Origin: Phocoena phocoena
Taxonomy: Eukaryota; Chordata; Mammalia; Artiodactyla; Phocoenidae
Assembly: GCF_963924675.1 (NCBI RefSeq)
Contig: NC_089222.1
Coordinates: forward strand, 113,537,316-113,601,315
Length of the DNA: 64,000 nt
Direction: 5' to 3'
The translations under genes and the position numbers were made by a program. Positions 23,371-33,772 of this stretch are shown piece by piece. The notes under the pieces are model-generated. The model did not search any database and was not told the DNA's origin. It saw nothing but the letters and a program-made list of their open reading frames with translations. The stretch's first letter is position 1. Every line of letters starts with the position of its first letter.

Positions 23371-25394
23371 AAGGATGAACTATAGGCTCATGAATAAGGT
23401 CATTTTAATATACTTTTGGGTATATTCTTGTTTTGTATTGGTTTTAGAGAAAGTAATCTAATAGTGACATCGTATTCTGTTAAATATACTTTTTTTAACC
23501 TCATCAGATATTTTAACTTGCAGTGTAGCTGGCTTTAATTGAAGTCTTGGTCTCTAAAGTGAAAAATAAAGTCACCAGACATTCCTTTTCAGTTAGATTA
23601 AACAGAGAATAGAATTACCAGGCCAGCACTTTCTAAAAGCTGAAAATGTTCAGAGGATAACTACCTCACTTGTACAATTGGTTTGTTGTTCATTCCAGGA
23701 ACTGCCAGCAGAACATCCTTGCTAAATCAATTGTTCACTTCTCTCATTTTTGTGTGCTCTCATCCTCTGCCCTCTCTACCACCTACATTTCTCACTCTCA
23801 ACATAGGTGTCAAGCCAGACCAGCTTCATATGTAACTTTCCTTTGACCAAACCAATGCCCGGACAGTTTCCTCTATTTTTGTTATCAGTGCACAGATAAA
23901 TATAAGTTATCAAAGGCAAAACTTATTTTAGAATAGTGAATCTATTGATGTTTATTTCTGTGCTACATTACTTGAAAGATGATATTTTCCAGAAACAGAG
24001 GTCTGCAACTGGATTCACTTTCAGCTAGGATGACCAAATATCATCTGTCCCACTAATTTTCAACAGAATGATGAAATGAAAAATATGATTGAAGGTCAAG
24101 TGGGCATAGAATTCATCTGACTGATTCAGTGTGAGCACACCATTTTGAAAATTGCTTTTGTTTGAAAATTGCTTTCTTTTTGTCTTTGTGTACATGAGTA
24201 TACTTTTAAGGAACCATCTTTGTGAATTTGAACATTCATTTTGAAAATTTCCTGAAGTAGACAGCCTTTGTTTCAGCTGCAAAATAAGAAAAAGAAAAAC
24301 AAAAAACCTTGTAGAATCTTCTTCATATCAAATCTTTACATTCTACATCTTTACATGTAGAATTTCTTTGCATTAAATCATCTTTTAAATTTTTTATTCA
24401 TAATACAATTCCACTAGTATATTAATACAATCTTTTTTAACAAGTTAGAAAACTAGGTTGCCTGAGGCACCCCTATAATTAAAGTGAAAAGAAGATAAAA
24501 TCTTCATTTTGCTATCTTTACCTTTGCCTTTGTGATAGCAATACTAATGAACTTTACTATGTTTAGGGTGAAAAATTGATCTGAACCTTTCTGCATTTAC
24601 TGCTGTGCTTTTTTTTCCCCTCTCCCCCTAAGGATTTGTGCGGTTTAATTGGCCATCAATTCTTTAATGATTATGGTAGCTACAGTAGAGAAACTGGTGT
24701 TTATCTTCATCATGCCCTGTGGACAGCACATTATGTTTATTTTTATACATAACTGCATTTCCATCATTTTGATAACATAGTCTAGCCAGTGGATGACAAC
24801 CATCTTAGTGTCATTATTGATTTTAATCTTGAAATGCATATGTGAATTCTTGAAATGCACTACATTAAAATATATCTAATCCAAAAGTCATGCCACCGTG
24901 GCTTTAAACCACTGATGAAGTATCAGCTTCAACGTGCTGAAAGGAGACCAAACATTAAGTAGAACTTTTAGTGACCATTAATTGGGCTGTCTTCAGGCTG
25001 CTCAGAGTACTTTCTTTGAAGGTGTCAATTAGTATTTTGAATATTCTATGTGCAGTGTTTTAAGAACCATCTGACACTTCTGATTCTCATTTTGTAGCAA
25101 TAAAATAATTATTTTTCCTTTTTTGTGATGATTCTCCTAAAATTATAGCATAGTAACATCTTTAGGTCACAAAATGGGTTGGTGAGGTGATGATGTTCAT
25201 TTTTACTCCTTGTTGGTATCATTTCTTTTAATGTTTTCCTTTTAAGAAATATTAATAATCCATTCTATTGCTATGTCTTTAAACATTCAAATCAGTGAAA
25301 TGTACAAAACCAGAAGTTCAAAGTTTTGGAAGTCTTTAGAAGTATAGCAGATCCGTTACATTTACATTTAGTTCTATATGGCAAAGTGCTTCTT
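23371..25394. other. Unique intronic DNA
   Basis: No gene was recognised. The stretch 24890-25100 is repeat-free and holds homeodomain-like ATTAATTGG, a weak regulatory hint only. Confidence 0.4.
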
Positions 25395-25949
25395 GTATTA
25401 GTCTGTTCAGGGTGCTACAACAAAATGCCTTAGACTAGGTGGCCTGTAAACAACAGAAATTTATTTCTTACAGACCTGAGGCTGGGAAGTTCAAGATCAA
25501 GGCAGATTTTGTGTATGGTGAAGGCCCACTTCCTGGTTCATAGAGGGCCATTTTCTCTTCTCACTGTGACTCTGGGGTCTCTCTCTTTTTTTTTTTTTTT
25601 TTTTTTGTGGTACGCGGGCCTCTCACTGTTGTGGCTTCTCCCGTTGCGGAGCACAGGCTCCGGACGCGCAGGCTCAGCGGCCATGGCTCACAGGCCCAGC
25701 CGCTCCCCGGCATGTGGGATCTTCCCGGACCGGGGCACGAACCCATGTCCCCTGCATCGGCAGGCGGACTCTCAACCACTGCGCCACCAGGGAAGCCCCT
25801 TGGGGTCTCTTTTATAAGGATGCTAATCTCATGCATGAAGACTCCACCCTTATGACCTAATCACCTCCCAAAGGACCCATATCCTAATAGCATCACACTG
25901 GGATTAGGTTTCAACATAAAAATTTTAAGCAGATACAAAGAGTCTATGG
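25395..25949 (-). mobile_element. MLT1-type LTR (ERVL-MaLR), split by a SINE
   Basis: The + strand reads TATTAGTCTGTTCAGGGTGC and ends with CACCTCCCAAAGGACCC, GGGATTAGGTTTCAACAT and AGTCTATGG, the reverse complement of a solo MaLR-type LTR. No internal region is visible, so no retroviral gene is present. It is split at 25583-25800. Confidence 0.8.
25583..25800 (-). mobile_element. CHR-type SINE inside the LTR
   Basis: The sequence has a T run, TGGTACGCGGGCCTCTCAC, and a right end of GCCACCAGGGAAGCCC. The direct repeat TGGGGTCTCT (25573-25582 and 25801-25810) flanks it. Confidence 0.92.
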
Positions 25950-28472
25950 AAGTTTCTCTGAATTTGATATAGGCTGAAGAGTAAGAATTCTAAAAAACAG
26001 TATGTCTCAGATAACTTTTTAAATTTTCTCTCTATTAATTATGGTAATATATCTGTCTACCTGGGACACATAGAAGGACTATGTTAAGTGAACTAATTAA
26101 ATAAAAAATTAGTTTATTTGAGTCTTCATCCTGACTTGATAAGCTATTTTAGTACATTTTGGGCATAGAATAAAGGTCTCATTCTTTATATACAACCTGA
26201 GGTTTGTCATCATGCCCAGAGTTTCTTCACAGTATGTTTAAAATGTTGTGTTTCCTGGAAATCTGATAAGAATTAATTAATCTTTTCTGAAATGAATGAA
26301 GTCTTAATTGGATATAGGGTCCATGATCCATTCAGATAAAACTGTAATGTAGCTATGCATACATATCCAGGATCTTCAAGAAATTAGGTGACAAATCACT
26401 GAGAACCTTGCTAAATTTCTTATATCTGCTTCTCCTGATTAGCTCTCTACCCAATTTTCCAGGGTTGTCTTAATCTTGTCTTCACTTCTGTACTTTTTTT
26501 AACGTATTTTATTCTCAGTATTGATTTCAAACTTACTTTCCAGAGTCTTTTGTTCTTAGTTTCTTTCCTTTCCTCTTGTTTTCCTCTACAAATATCTATG
26601 TATATAAACGAAGTCAGAAAGTTAATAGTGACAATAAGTTAATAAGTCTAGGATATTAATATTTGGGGTTTAGGATAATTTAAACATCTGACTAAATATA
26701 TAGTATTTGACTCCTTCTATGAGAGAAGGGTTCTCTAAGTATATGAGAAGCTAAATGTATCATAAATTAATTATAATATATACATAGGTGCTCTAAATCT
26801 GTGGTTTAAGTACTTGGCTTTTATATGCACTATGCTATTTTCAAATAATACATTCTTTCTAGGAGATGTGAAAACTTAAGAATTTGGTAGAAATTTTTCC
26901 AGTTTGCCTTGTCTATTTGAAAACATTAAGCCTACATTTTTAGAAGGTATTATACACCTCTGACTTCTTATTATTTCAAATTAAATGCATCCCAACTAAA
27001 CAGAGTAATAATAAACTCTTAGTAGAGTTAACTATAGATTTATATACATATTATTATTCTAGAGAACTCCAGAGTAAGAGTAGATTAGCCAGTCATTTAC
27101 AAAGATAACACACACAAAGGCACAAACACACACACATTTCTTATTAAGCTTTTTATTTTCTAGGTTGAAATTTTGGGAATGGCACTGTACATTTATGTTT
27201 ATTTCTTTTCTTTTTTTCTTTTTAAGCTCCAGTGTTCTGTGCATCATCAAATTCCATTGCCTTTCCTTTGCAATGTCTTAATATTGATTCCATCTTTTTA
27301 TCCACTTAGTAGACTTTTATGTAAGATCCTATTAACCATACATACCAGAACATACTAATAATTTTCTACATGGTTTCTTTTGTCTTGATTCACTTTCATT
27401 TCCAAGTTATATATTTGTTACCAAGCTTTATCTTCCCTTATGCCATCACACTGTGGATAAAGAAAAGCCTTGAATTAGTCTTGCATTCAAGGCTTTGCAA
27501 TTCTTTGACATTTTGATTTTGTAATAAGAAAAATAGTAGATTTGATTCCAGTTCACTTATTTTCTGATACATGTATTCATACGGGAGAGTCTCATAAAGA
27601 TCTGAACTTATATTCTCATGTGAAGGTAATATTTAATGACTTATTTTCCTAATATTAAATCTGATGGGCTAGTAAAAAAGTAAACCTTGAAGTACTGCAT
27701 ATATATTATGTATTTTTTAGTTTTACCTTTTTATACAAACCTTCCATTCTTGCCATACTTATCTACACCTTGAGTGTGTCCTCTCACTGAATACATTTTA
27801 CCAGTTTCAGCAGTTGTGTAACTTCAACAAACTCTTTAAAGGCTAGACCAGCCCTATCCTCAGACCACCTTCAGACTATTTCCTTTATGGCCAACTTAAT
27901 CATTTTTATCTTTTTCACTAGTATATAATAAATTATCTTTGGCTCTTACATTAAGAAAGTAGATTTGTTTCACACCTATTTGAATCTCCACTGCCTCCAT
28001 ATATTAACTATTCAAGAGTGTTTATTGATTATTTGTTTAATTATAATTCTTTTGCAAAACCTAATTTTGGATTTTTAATTTATTTTAAGTTCCAGAATTT
28101 TCCAAAGACTGATTTAAATAGAGACCTTCAATTTCTGATGATTGGTTTTGCTTTATGAGCTTTAGGTGGATAGTCCTATAGGGTAGACCAAGCTTCAGTC
28201 TATCCAATTTGTAAAGGCGGAGAATATCTCTTTACTCCATATGTAGATTGCTGACTGATTCATCTGTTACATGCAATAACCAAAATGAGGCTGGCCATTT
28301 CAGATCATTGATCTCACAAAGACAAATGGTTTTTAGAAACAGCTATTATTTGCCACTGTTGTTTCTTTTATCCAAGACTAGGGCAGAAATAATCAACAGT
28401 TGTTGATCTTGTTGTGTTATTGAAAATTTCCAACTTTTTCCTAACTTTTGACCCACTGAATGATCAGCAATT
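25950..28472. other. AT-rich intronic DNA
   Basis: No gene or clear repeat was recognised, apart from an AC-rich patch at about 27108-27139. Confidence 0.5.
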
Positions 28473-28487
28473 AAAAATTAAGCTGAA

Positions 28488-28693
28488 GGGCTTCCCTGGT
28501 GGCGCAGTGGTTGAGAGTCCGCCTGCCGATGCAGGGGACATGGGTTCGTGCCCTGGTCCGGGAAGATCCCACATGCCGCGGAGCGGCTGGGCCCGTGGAC
28601 CATGGCCGCTGAGCCTGCGCGTCTGGAGCCTGTGCTCCGCAACGGGAGAGGCCACAGCAGTGAGAGGCCCACGTACCGCAGGAAAAAAAAAAA
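28488..28693 (+). mobile_element. CHR-type SINE with perfect 15-bp target duplication
   Basis: A full-length copy from GGGCTTCCCTGGTGGCGCAG to CCACGTACCGCAGG plus an A tail. The repeat AAAAATTAAGCTGAA (28473-28487 and 28694-28708) is perfect, so this is one of the younger insertions here. Confidence 0.95.
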
Positions 28694-28853
28694 AAAAATT
28701 AAGCTGAATAAAATGAAAAGACTGAGAAAACTAGACTCCAAAAATATTTTGGTTCTCTAGAGCAAGAGAGTACTGTAACTTAGATAATGTTATGGTTAAT
28801 AACGAGGAAAGCCTCAGTAAATACAGTTTCTGTCCTTCCAAATATGAAAAAAC

Positions 28854-28908
28854 GAAGAAGAAGGAAGAGGAGGAAGGGGAATAGGGGGAGAGGTAAATGA
28901 AGGGGGAG
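28854..28908 (+). repeat. Polypurine tract
   Basis: A 28-base pure purine run (28854-28881) is followed by a purine-rich tail with three interruptions by T. Such tracts can form non-B DNA. Confidence 0.8.
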
Positions 28909-29309
28909 CTACCTATGATGAAGAGTTTCAGAAGAAGATGAAAAATAGTCATCGTGATGCACTGATAAGCTTAGCAAATATTTATATTATCTTAAGTAAT
29001 CCAAAATGTGTGCCTAAAGAAATGCTTTTATTTTGTTGATCCATGCATTTACCAAAATTAATTTCATGTGGGACATTTTTACTTTGTAAGAAATTTCATT
29101 AGTAATCAGTGGAACATGATTATCCCAAAATATATTTTCAAAAATTCTCTTTGAGCAATCATCCTCTTAAAAACAGGGGACGGACCAGCCTATTATTTGA
29201 AAATCTGCATTAGCAACATGTACGTGTACACAGCATAAGCATATAACATGTTAGCTTTCAACACCAAGGCCCCTGTAGAAAGCATCTGCATCTTGATTGG
29301 AGTGGAAGT

Positions 29310-29398
29310 CATATGGATCTCTATGTGTGACAAATCTGAACCTTACACTTTAAATTGGTTCATTAATCATATATAAATTTCATCTTAATAAAGTTCAT
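29310..29398 (+). mobile_element. Old LINE-1 3' terminus
   Basis: The sequence CTTACACTTTAAATTGGTTC to CATCTTAATAAAGTTC resembles the last bases of old L1M elements, ending in an AATAAA-type signal. Confidence 0.6.
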
Positions 29399-29453
29399 TA
29401 AAATAAATCAAGACTGCTAACATCTTGCAAGTTAAACCTAACAAGACACTATT

Positions 29454-29497
29454 AAAATGTAAAGCAAAAAAAAATAAAAAAAATAAAATGTAAAGCA
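29454..29497 (+). repeat. 13-bp direct repeat flanking an A-rich stretch
   Basis: AAAATGTAAAGCA at 29454-29466 recurs at 29485-29497 with only an 18-base A-rich spacer. It may be an almost empty poly(A) retro-insertion or a replication slip. Confidence 0.7.
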
Positions 29498-29639
29498 ACA
29501 TGTAAATACAAATCTAAGATTGGGTCCATCATCACTGGGGAACCTCATTGGATTCTATTTGAAGTTGGGGTCATGATGATATTAATATTTATAGATATCA
29601 AATGATGGAACAGACAGTCTTATAACACTCCATGCATAT

Positions 29640-29805
29640 TAGCTCAACCGATGTTGTGACTATTACTATTACTTTACATTTTATATTTGAGAAAGATGAA
29701 ACTATGAGAGATTAAATTGTTTGTTCAGCATCAAACAACATCTGAGTTGTGGAGCTGAGATTCACACCTGAATAGTTTGGTTGTACCATCTATGCTTCTA
29801 AAACA
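29640..29805 (-). mobile_element. MIR SINE relic
   Basis: The sequence has GAGAAAGATGAAACTATGAG, then GGAGCTGAGATTCACACCTG, the order of the reverse-complement MIR core. It is diverged. Confidence 0.65.
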
Positions 29806-31271
29806 CTACACTATATTACTACTATATACTTACCATTCCCAAGTAAACTACATTTCAGAGAATTTATATTGCACTAAATAATTCTGTAATGTCTAGTTAG
29901 CTTAATATTTCACAATAGAAAGGGATATTGTAGCTTGTTTTTCTCTTTTCTCATATCATGTTAGTTTTTTTTATTTCAAAACTGTATAGATATTCATTTT
30001 TAATACCTTGACAGTAGGCAGTACTGTGTATATATACACATCTATGGAGAAAAGTGTTCTTATAAGGGGTTGTGGTTGTTGAGTTCACTGTTTCGTAATA
30101 CTCAGAATCTAAGCACAGTTACATCACATTCTTCACTAACATCAATTGTCCTGTTGTTAATATGTCAAAAAGTGTGATTTTAAACAAAGGGTCATTGTAT
30201 TTGCTATTAAGCTTATTTTTTATCTTGGGTTACTTTCCTTTTCAGAGAGGACCCGAAGATCAAAACTTCAATGTATTGTGATGTGCGTACACAGCAAATA
30301 ATGCAATTGCCACTTTTGATTTGTGGATCCTAACTCAAAATCATGTTATATTACTAGCCACTGACTATGTAAAGTCACAAAATTGTCCTTAGATAATAAA
30401 AATTTGTTTGATGAATATTCATACTAAAACATTATAGAAGTTTGAAATACATATCTGCCTGTTAACATAACTTGTAGCAGTTCAACCAACTATAATAAAT
30501 GTTTATACTTTCAGTTTTACTTTCTTATGATCTTATGATTATTACATTGATTTAAAAGAAGAATGTACATGTTTGATAAGGACCTTTATTTTATCAAGAC
30601 TGACTGCTACTAACAGACTATATATAGTTGTTAATGCAATTGTTGGACTATAATTAACCCCAGATATGAAAACCTCAGTTTCAATAAATAGACTTTAAAA
30701 TGTCATTTAACTAATAAAATCATTCTAGATCTTCAAATAATAACCAAATTATAAACAGCCTCTAGATTCATACATGATTTTATTTATATCAAAAGCTGAG
30801 GCAGAACTGCTTATGCACATTTAAGGAATCAGAGGTCTAGGGTCGATTCCAAAACAGGGACTCTAGTGTCTAGTGCACATAATAATCAAACAGACTGAGG
30901 AGGAATGTGAGAAATCCCTAGGCAAGCAGGATCCAAGAAGACAGGGTAGCTATTATATCAAAACCCAGTCAAGCAGAAATTACTAGAATGCAGTATATTT
31001 ACACATTATCTCTGGAAGAGCTAATCATGGGCACATCACTGCAAAATGTGACTCTAAGCCAGAACATTCAATGGATAACCCTGAAAAAGAGCCTCTAGAC
31101 AAACTAACAGCTGCATAGTATGGATTTAAAAGTAGAACTGTCCATCTAGGCTTGTGCTTTTCTGTAGAAATCTAATCTACTTTTTATTCTCATTTGACAT
31201 TTAAGACAGATAATGTATGAAAGATAATGTGGGTATATAATGTCATTTATGAGTGTCATTCATACCAGGGT
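29806..31271. other. Intronic DNA, nothing firmly recognised
   Basis: The stretch 30780-31160 is slightly GC-richer and could be an old repeat. I cannot assign it. Confidence 0.4.
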
Positions 31272-31281
31272 AAAGAAAGTT

Positions 31282-31324
31282 GCAGAGTAAATCAACTATA
31301 CTCCAATAAAAATTAATTTAAAAA
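31282..31324 (+). mobile_element. Very short (43-bp) LINE-1 3' end insertion
   Basis: AGTAAATCAACTATACTCC plus AATAAAAATTAATTTAAAA is the last part of the LINE-1 3' UTR with its A tail. The repeat AAAGAAAGTT (31272-31281 and 31325-31334) flanks it. Confidence 0.8.
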
Positions 31325-31334
31325 AAAGAAAGTT

Positions 31335-32024
31335 AGAGGGTCATTAGCCCCAAACAAGGAAGACAGACCACAAATTTGAACCCATCGTAACCAGGAATAT
31401 TTCTTTGGAGGCAAAGTTCTAGCCTAGACAGGAGTCGCTTGCAGAATTCTTAAGAGGGAAGAAATAATCCTCATATATCTTCAGTGAGGCCAGATGATTA
31501 TAGCTGTCTGGCCGGAGGATTAGGCAGCTCTGCTAAAGGAAAAGTTGGCAATTAACTCTGCAGTGATAAGTAATAAAGTAAGGACAGTTCAGCTCAAGTA
31601 GACAGATTGACAATAGCTCGGTGCAGATAAACCGGCAGAATGAAGTCAGTCATCCTTTTTTCAAGTTGGAACTCTGAGAGCCACAAAAATGAGTGATAGA
31701 ATTTTATTTTTCTTTGGGGCTGAATTACATTGTATATTGTGCTAGATTTATGTGTGTATTTTTGGGTAGATGAATAAATGTCCTTCCACTTCCTATCTCC
31801 CAGATCTAATCAATTGCCAAGTTTTGCAAAGTATATTTGTTTGGTGTCACTTATGTGCCTCCCTACCCCCTACCCTCCCTACGAGCCATTTGTTCCGTTT
31901 CCTCTGCCAGTGTCCTTTGTAAGCATTCATTATACTTTTCTGCACTATTATTATGGCCTCTGTGCTAATTTTCCTCAGAATGACTTTATCCTTCACTTTC
32001 TCATCAGAGTTATCTTCTAAATAA
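31335..32024. other. Intronic DNA, nothing firmly recognised
   Basis: A moderately GC-rich block (31340-31660) contains no ORF or family I recognise. Confidence 0.4.
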
Positions 32025-32365
32025 CAGTTGATCCTCCATATCTGTGGGCTTCATTTCTGGGTTCAACTAAGGATGAAAAATATTTGAAAAAAAAGTCCAG
32101 AATGTTCCAAAAAGCAAAAGTTGAATTTGATGTGTACTGGCAACTATTTGCAAAGAATTTATATTGTATTTAAACTATTTACATAGCATTTATACTATAT
32201 CAGATATTATAAGTTATCTAGAGATGATTTAAAGTATAGGAGAGCATGTGTGTACGTTATATGAAAATACTATGCCATTTTATATAAGGGACTTGAGCAT
32301 CTGCAAATTTTGGTGTCCGTGGGATGTCCTGGAACTAATCCTCTGTGGATACATAAGGACAAGTG
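32025..32365 (+). mobile_element. MER2-like DNA transposon (Tigger group, non-autonomous)
   Basis: It starts CAGTTGATCCTCCATATCTG and ends with an inverted counterpart (TCTGTGGATACATAAGGAC, AAGTG). The internal AGAGATGATTTAAAGTATAG and GGGACTTGAGCATCTGC match the MER2 pattern. A TA follows the right end and a TA lies within a base of the left end, as for Tc1/mariner target sites. Confidence 0.8.
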
Positions 32366-32684
32366 TAATTTAGATCATATTATCATCTGTCATTAAACTC
32401 TACACTGACTCCTCATACCTGTCTTTATCTTCTCAGTTTTCGATCATATTATAGCCTGGCAAACTATCACCCAGGTAGACAGCTCCCCTTAAAGTTTCCT
32501 GAATATACCAATATACTATTAGGGGAAAAACATACACACACACATTATATATACATATTATATATAATTTGATACTTGGTTATTATGTTTGCTAATTCTG
32601 AAGAGCATTTTCTACAGGCGGCATGCACAGCACCCTGCTTTTGTCCCTGTGTTTACTTGGGGCTCTTCAAAAGTGGCAGTATCT

Positions 32685-32773
32685 AACAGCTGTTTATGTC
32701 TTGTATAGAGAGTGTCATATGTATTTAAGTCGTGTATTTTTATAAAGTAAAGGCAAATGCCAAAAAAAAAAAA
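32685..32773 (+). other. 77-nt A-tailed mini-retrocopy of unknown transcript
   Basis: A perfect 16-bp repeat AAAAGTGGCAGTATCT (32669-32684 and 32774-32789) flanks 77 bases followed by a run of A. TATAAA, a known weak poly(A) signal variant, lies at 32741-32746, about 15 bases before the tail. This is a LINE-1-style insertion of an RNA 3' end. I do not recognise the source. Confidence 0.82.
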
Positions 32774-33217
32774 AAAAGTGGCAGTATCTTTTGTCCAGAA
32801 TTTGCCCCAACTGCTCATGCACACAGTTATTTTTAGTCTCATACAGTTTCTTTGTATTTTCTTTGTCTAGGTGCAAACATTGCAACACTGTAGCAAAGGG
32901 TCCCAGGTCCCAGCCTGTCTCAAATCCTCCCAGGCAAAACTGATCAGTCATCTACTTGAACACCTGTAGTTTTATTCTGCCATTGTTAGAGTCATCATCT
33001 TGTCAAAGGCCTTGTTGACTGAAGACTCTCTTGCCTACAAGGCACTTTCTTGTGTTTCTTGGGCCCTTTGTGATTGATACACAGTGCCTCTCAGAATAGA
33101 ACAGCTACAAAAGTTGTTTGGGTTTTTTTGTTTTGAGTCTGTTTATAAAGAGATGTAACTAAAATGGCCTCAAATTTCTTATGTACGTGAATGAAGAAAG
33201 AATTTAGTTTTTATTTT

Positions 33218-33300
33218 TTTTCTGCTGTGTCCCCAAAGTAGCATAGTGACTGGCTCCGTATAAACAGTCTGTAAATATTTATTTAGTAAATGAATAACCA
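33218..33300 (+). mobile_element. LINE-2 3' tail relic (short)
   Basis: CAGTCTGTAAATATTTATTTAGTAAATGAA resembles the TGCTCAATAAATATTTGTTGAATGAA end of L2. It lies about 330 bases before the ROBO1 exon. The call is weak because the match is short. Confidence 0.45.
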
Positions 33301-33610
33301 TCGGGTTTTCTAGACCTGATGAGAGCATTCTAACTCAATTAGTGGGAAATCAGAAACTGTCATCCCCTAAAGGATAGAGAAAACCAAAGAATCATTTGCT
33401 GTTTATATCTCATTGAAAGGAATTTTCAAAATTAATAAATACTACATTTGTTCAAAATGTATATCCTAAAATATACTTTGTGTTAAGTTATATTCATTTT
33501 AACTATTTGTTTTATCATTTTGAAAGATGACATTTTAAATGCATTTGTACTGTGATTTTTCACAAAATATTTTTAATATTGTCTTTATCTCAACATTAAA
33601 AAAATTCTGT

Positions 33611-33627
33611 TGATTTTTTTCTTGCAG
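33611..33627 (+). other. ROBO1: Splice acceptor of ROBO1 start-codon exon
   Basis: A pyrimidine-rich run (TGATTTTTTTCTTGCAG) ends in CAG directly before the exon. Possible branch-point adenines lie further upstream in an AT-rich tract, but I cannot single one out. Confidence 0.85.
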
Positions 33628-33678
33628 ATAAAACATATCTGTATCACTGGCTGGGTGTAATGCAAGGAAGGGACAAAG
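33628..33678 (+). other. ROBO1: ROBO1 5' UTR part of the start-codon exon
   Basis: These 51 bases lie between the splice acceptor and the start codon, so at least one non-coding exon must lie upstream of the window. They contain an upstream ATG at 33660-33662 in another frame (G at -3), which stays open to the exon end. The in-frame TAA at 33658-33660 closes the main frame upstream. The exon start rests on the acceptor alone; no transcript was available. Confidence 0.8.
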
Positions 33679-33766
33679 ATGAAATGGAAACATGCTCCTT
33701 TTTTGGTCATAATATCACTCCTCAGCTTGTCAAAAAGCCACCTGTTCCTGGCACAGCTTATTCCAG
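33679..33766 (+). CDS. ROBO1: ROBO1 first coding exon (signal peptide), partial CDS
   Basis: This is the N-terminal coding part of roundabout guidance receptor 1, a single-pass membrane receptor for SLIT proteins in axon guidance and cell migration. The frame reads [18 protein letters not shown], then a short polar stretch, then FLAQLIP, and ends after 29 codons plus one base (phase 1). It shows a basic n-region (KWKH), a hydrophobic core at about residues 7-18 and a likely cleavage after FLA (residue 25). From memory, human long-isoform ROBO1 has the same 29 residues except at positions 6, 11, 19 and 20, and also switches exon after the Pro codon. The start is supported by an in-frame TAA at 33658-33660 and an A at -3. 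The Ig, FN3, transmembrane and cytoplasmic parts lie in later exons outside the window. The alternative short isoform uses another first exon and would skip this one. Confidence 0.93.
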
Positions 33767-33772
33767 GTAAGT
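33767..33772 (+). other. ROBO1: Splice donor of ROBO1 start-codon exon
   Basis: The exon ends CCAG and is followed by GTAAGT, a full consensus 5' splice site. The phase-1 junction agrees with the known ROBO1 codon split after the Pro codon (first base G of the next codon). Confidence 0.9.

Larger units (their letters stand above)
1..33627 (+). other. ROBO1: ROBO1 intron upstream of the start-codon exon (3' part)
   Basis: There is no exon with credible splice sites and coding potential before 33628. The interval is filled with transposon copies and AT-rich unique DNA. This agrees with the very large first introns known for ROBO1. The intron assignment is inferred from the exon at 33628-33766; an unseen alternative non-coding first exon cannot be excluded. 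Confidence 0.8.

Noticed and set aside
25509..25855. ORFs encoding Gly/Pro/Ser-rich peptides (also at 4757, 20695, 28414, 57189)
   Set aside because: All are translations of the same CHR SINE on either strand; the recurrence comes from the repeat.
25395..25949. Functional endogenous retrovirus
   Set aside because: Only a solo, diverged LTR is seen, without internal coding sequence.
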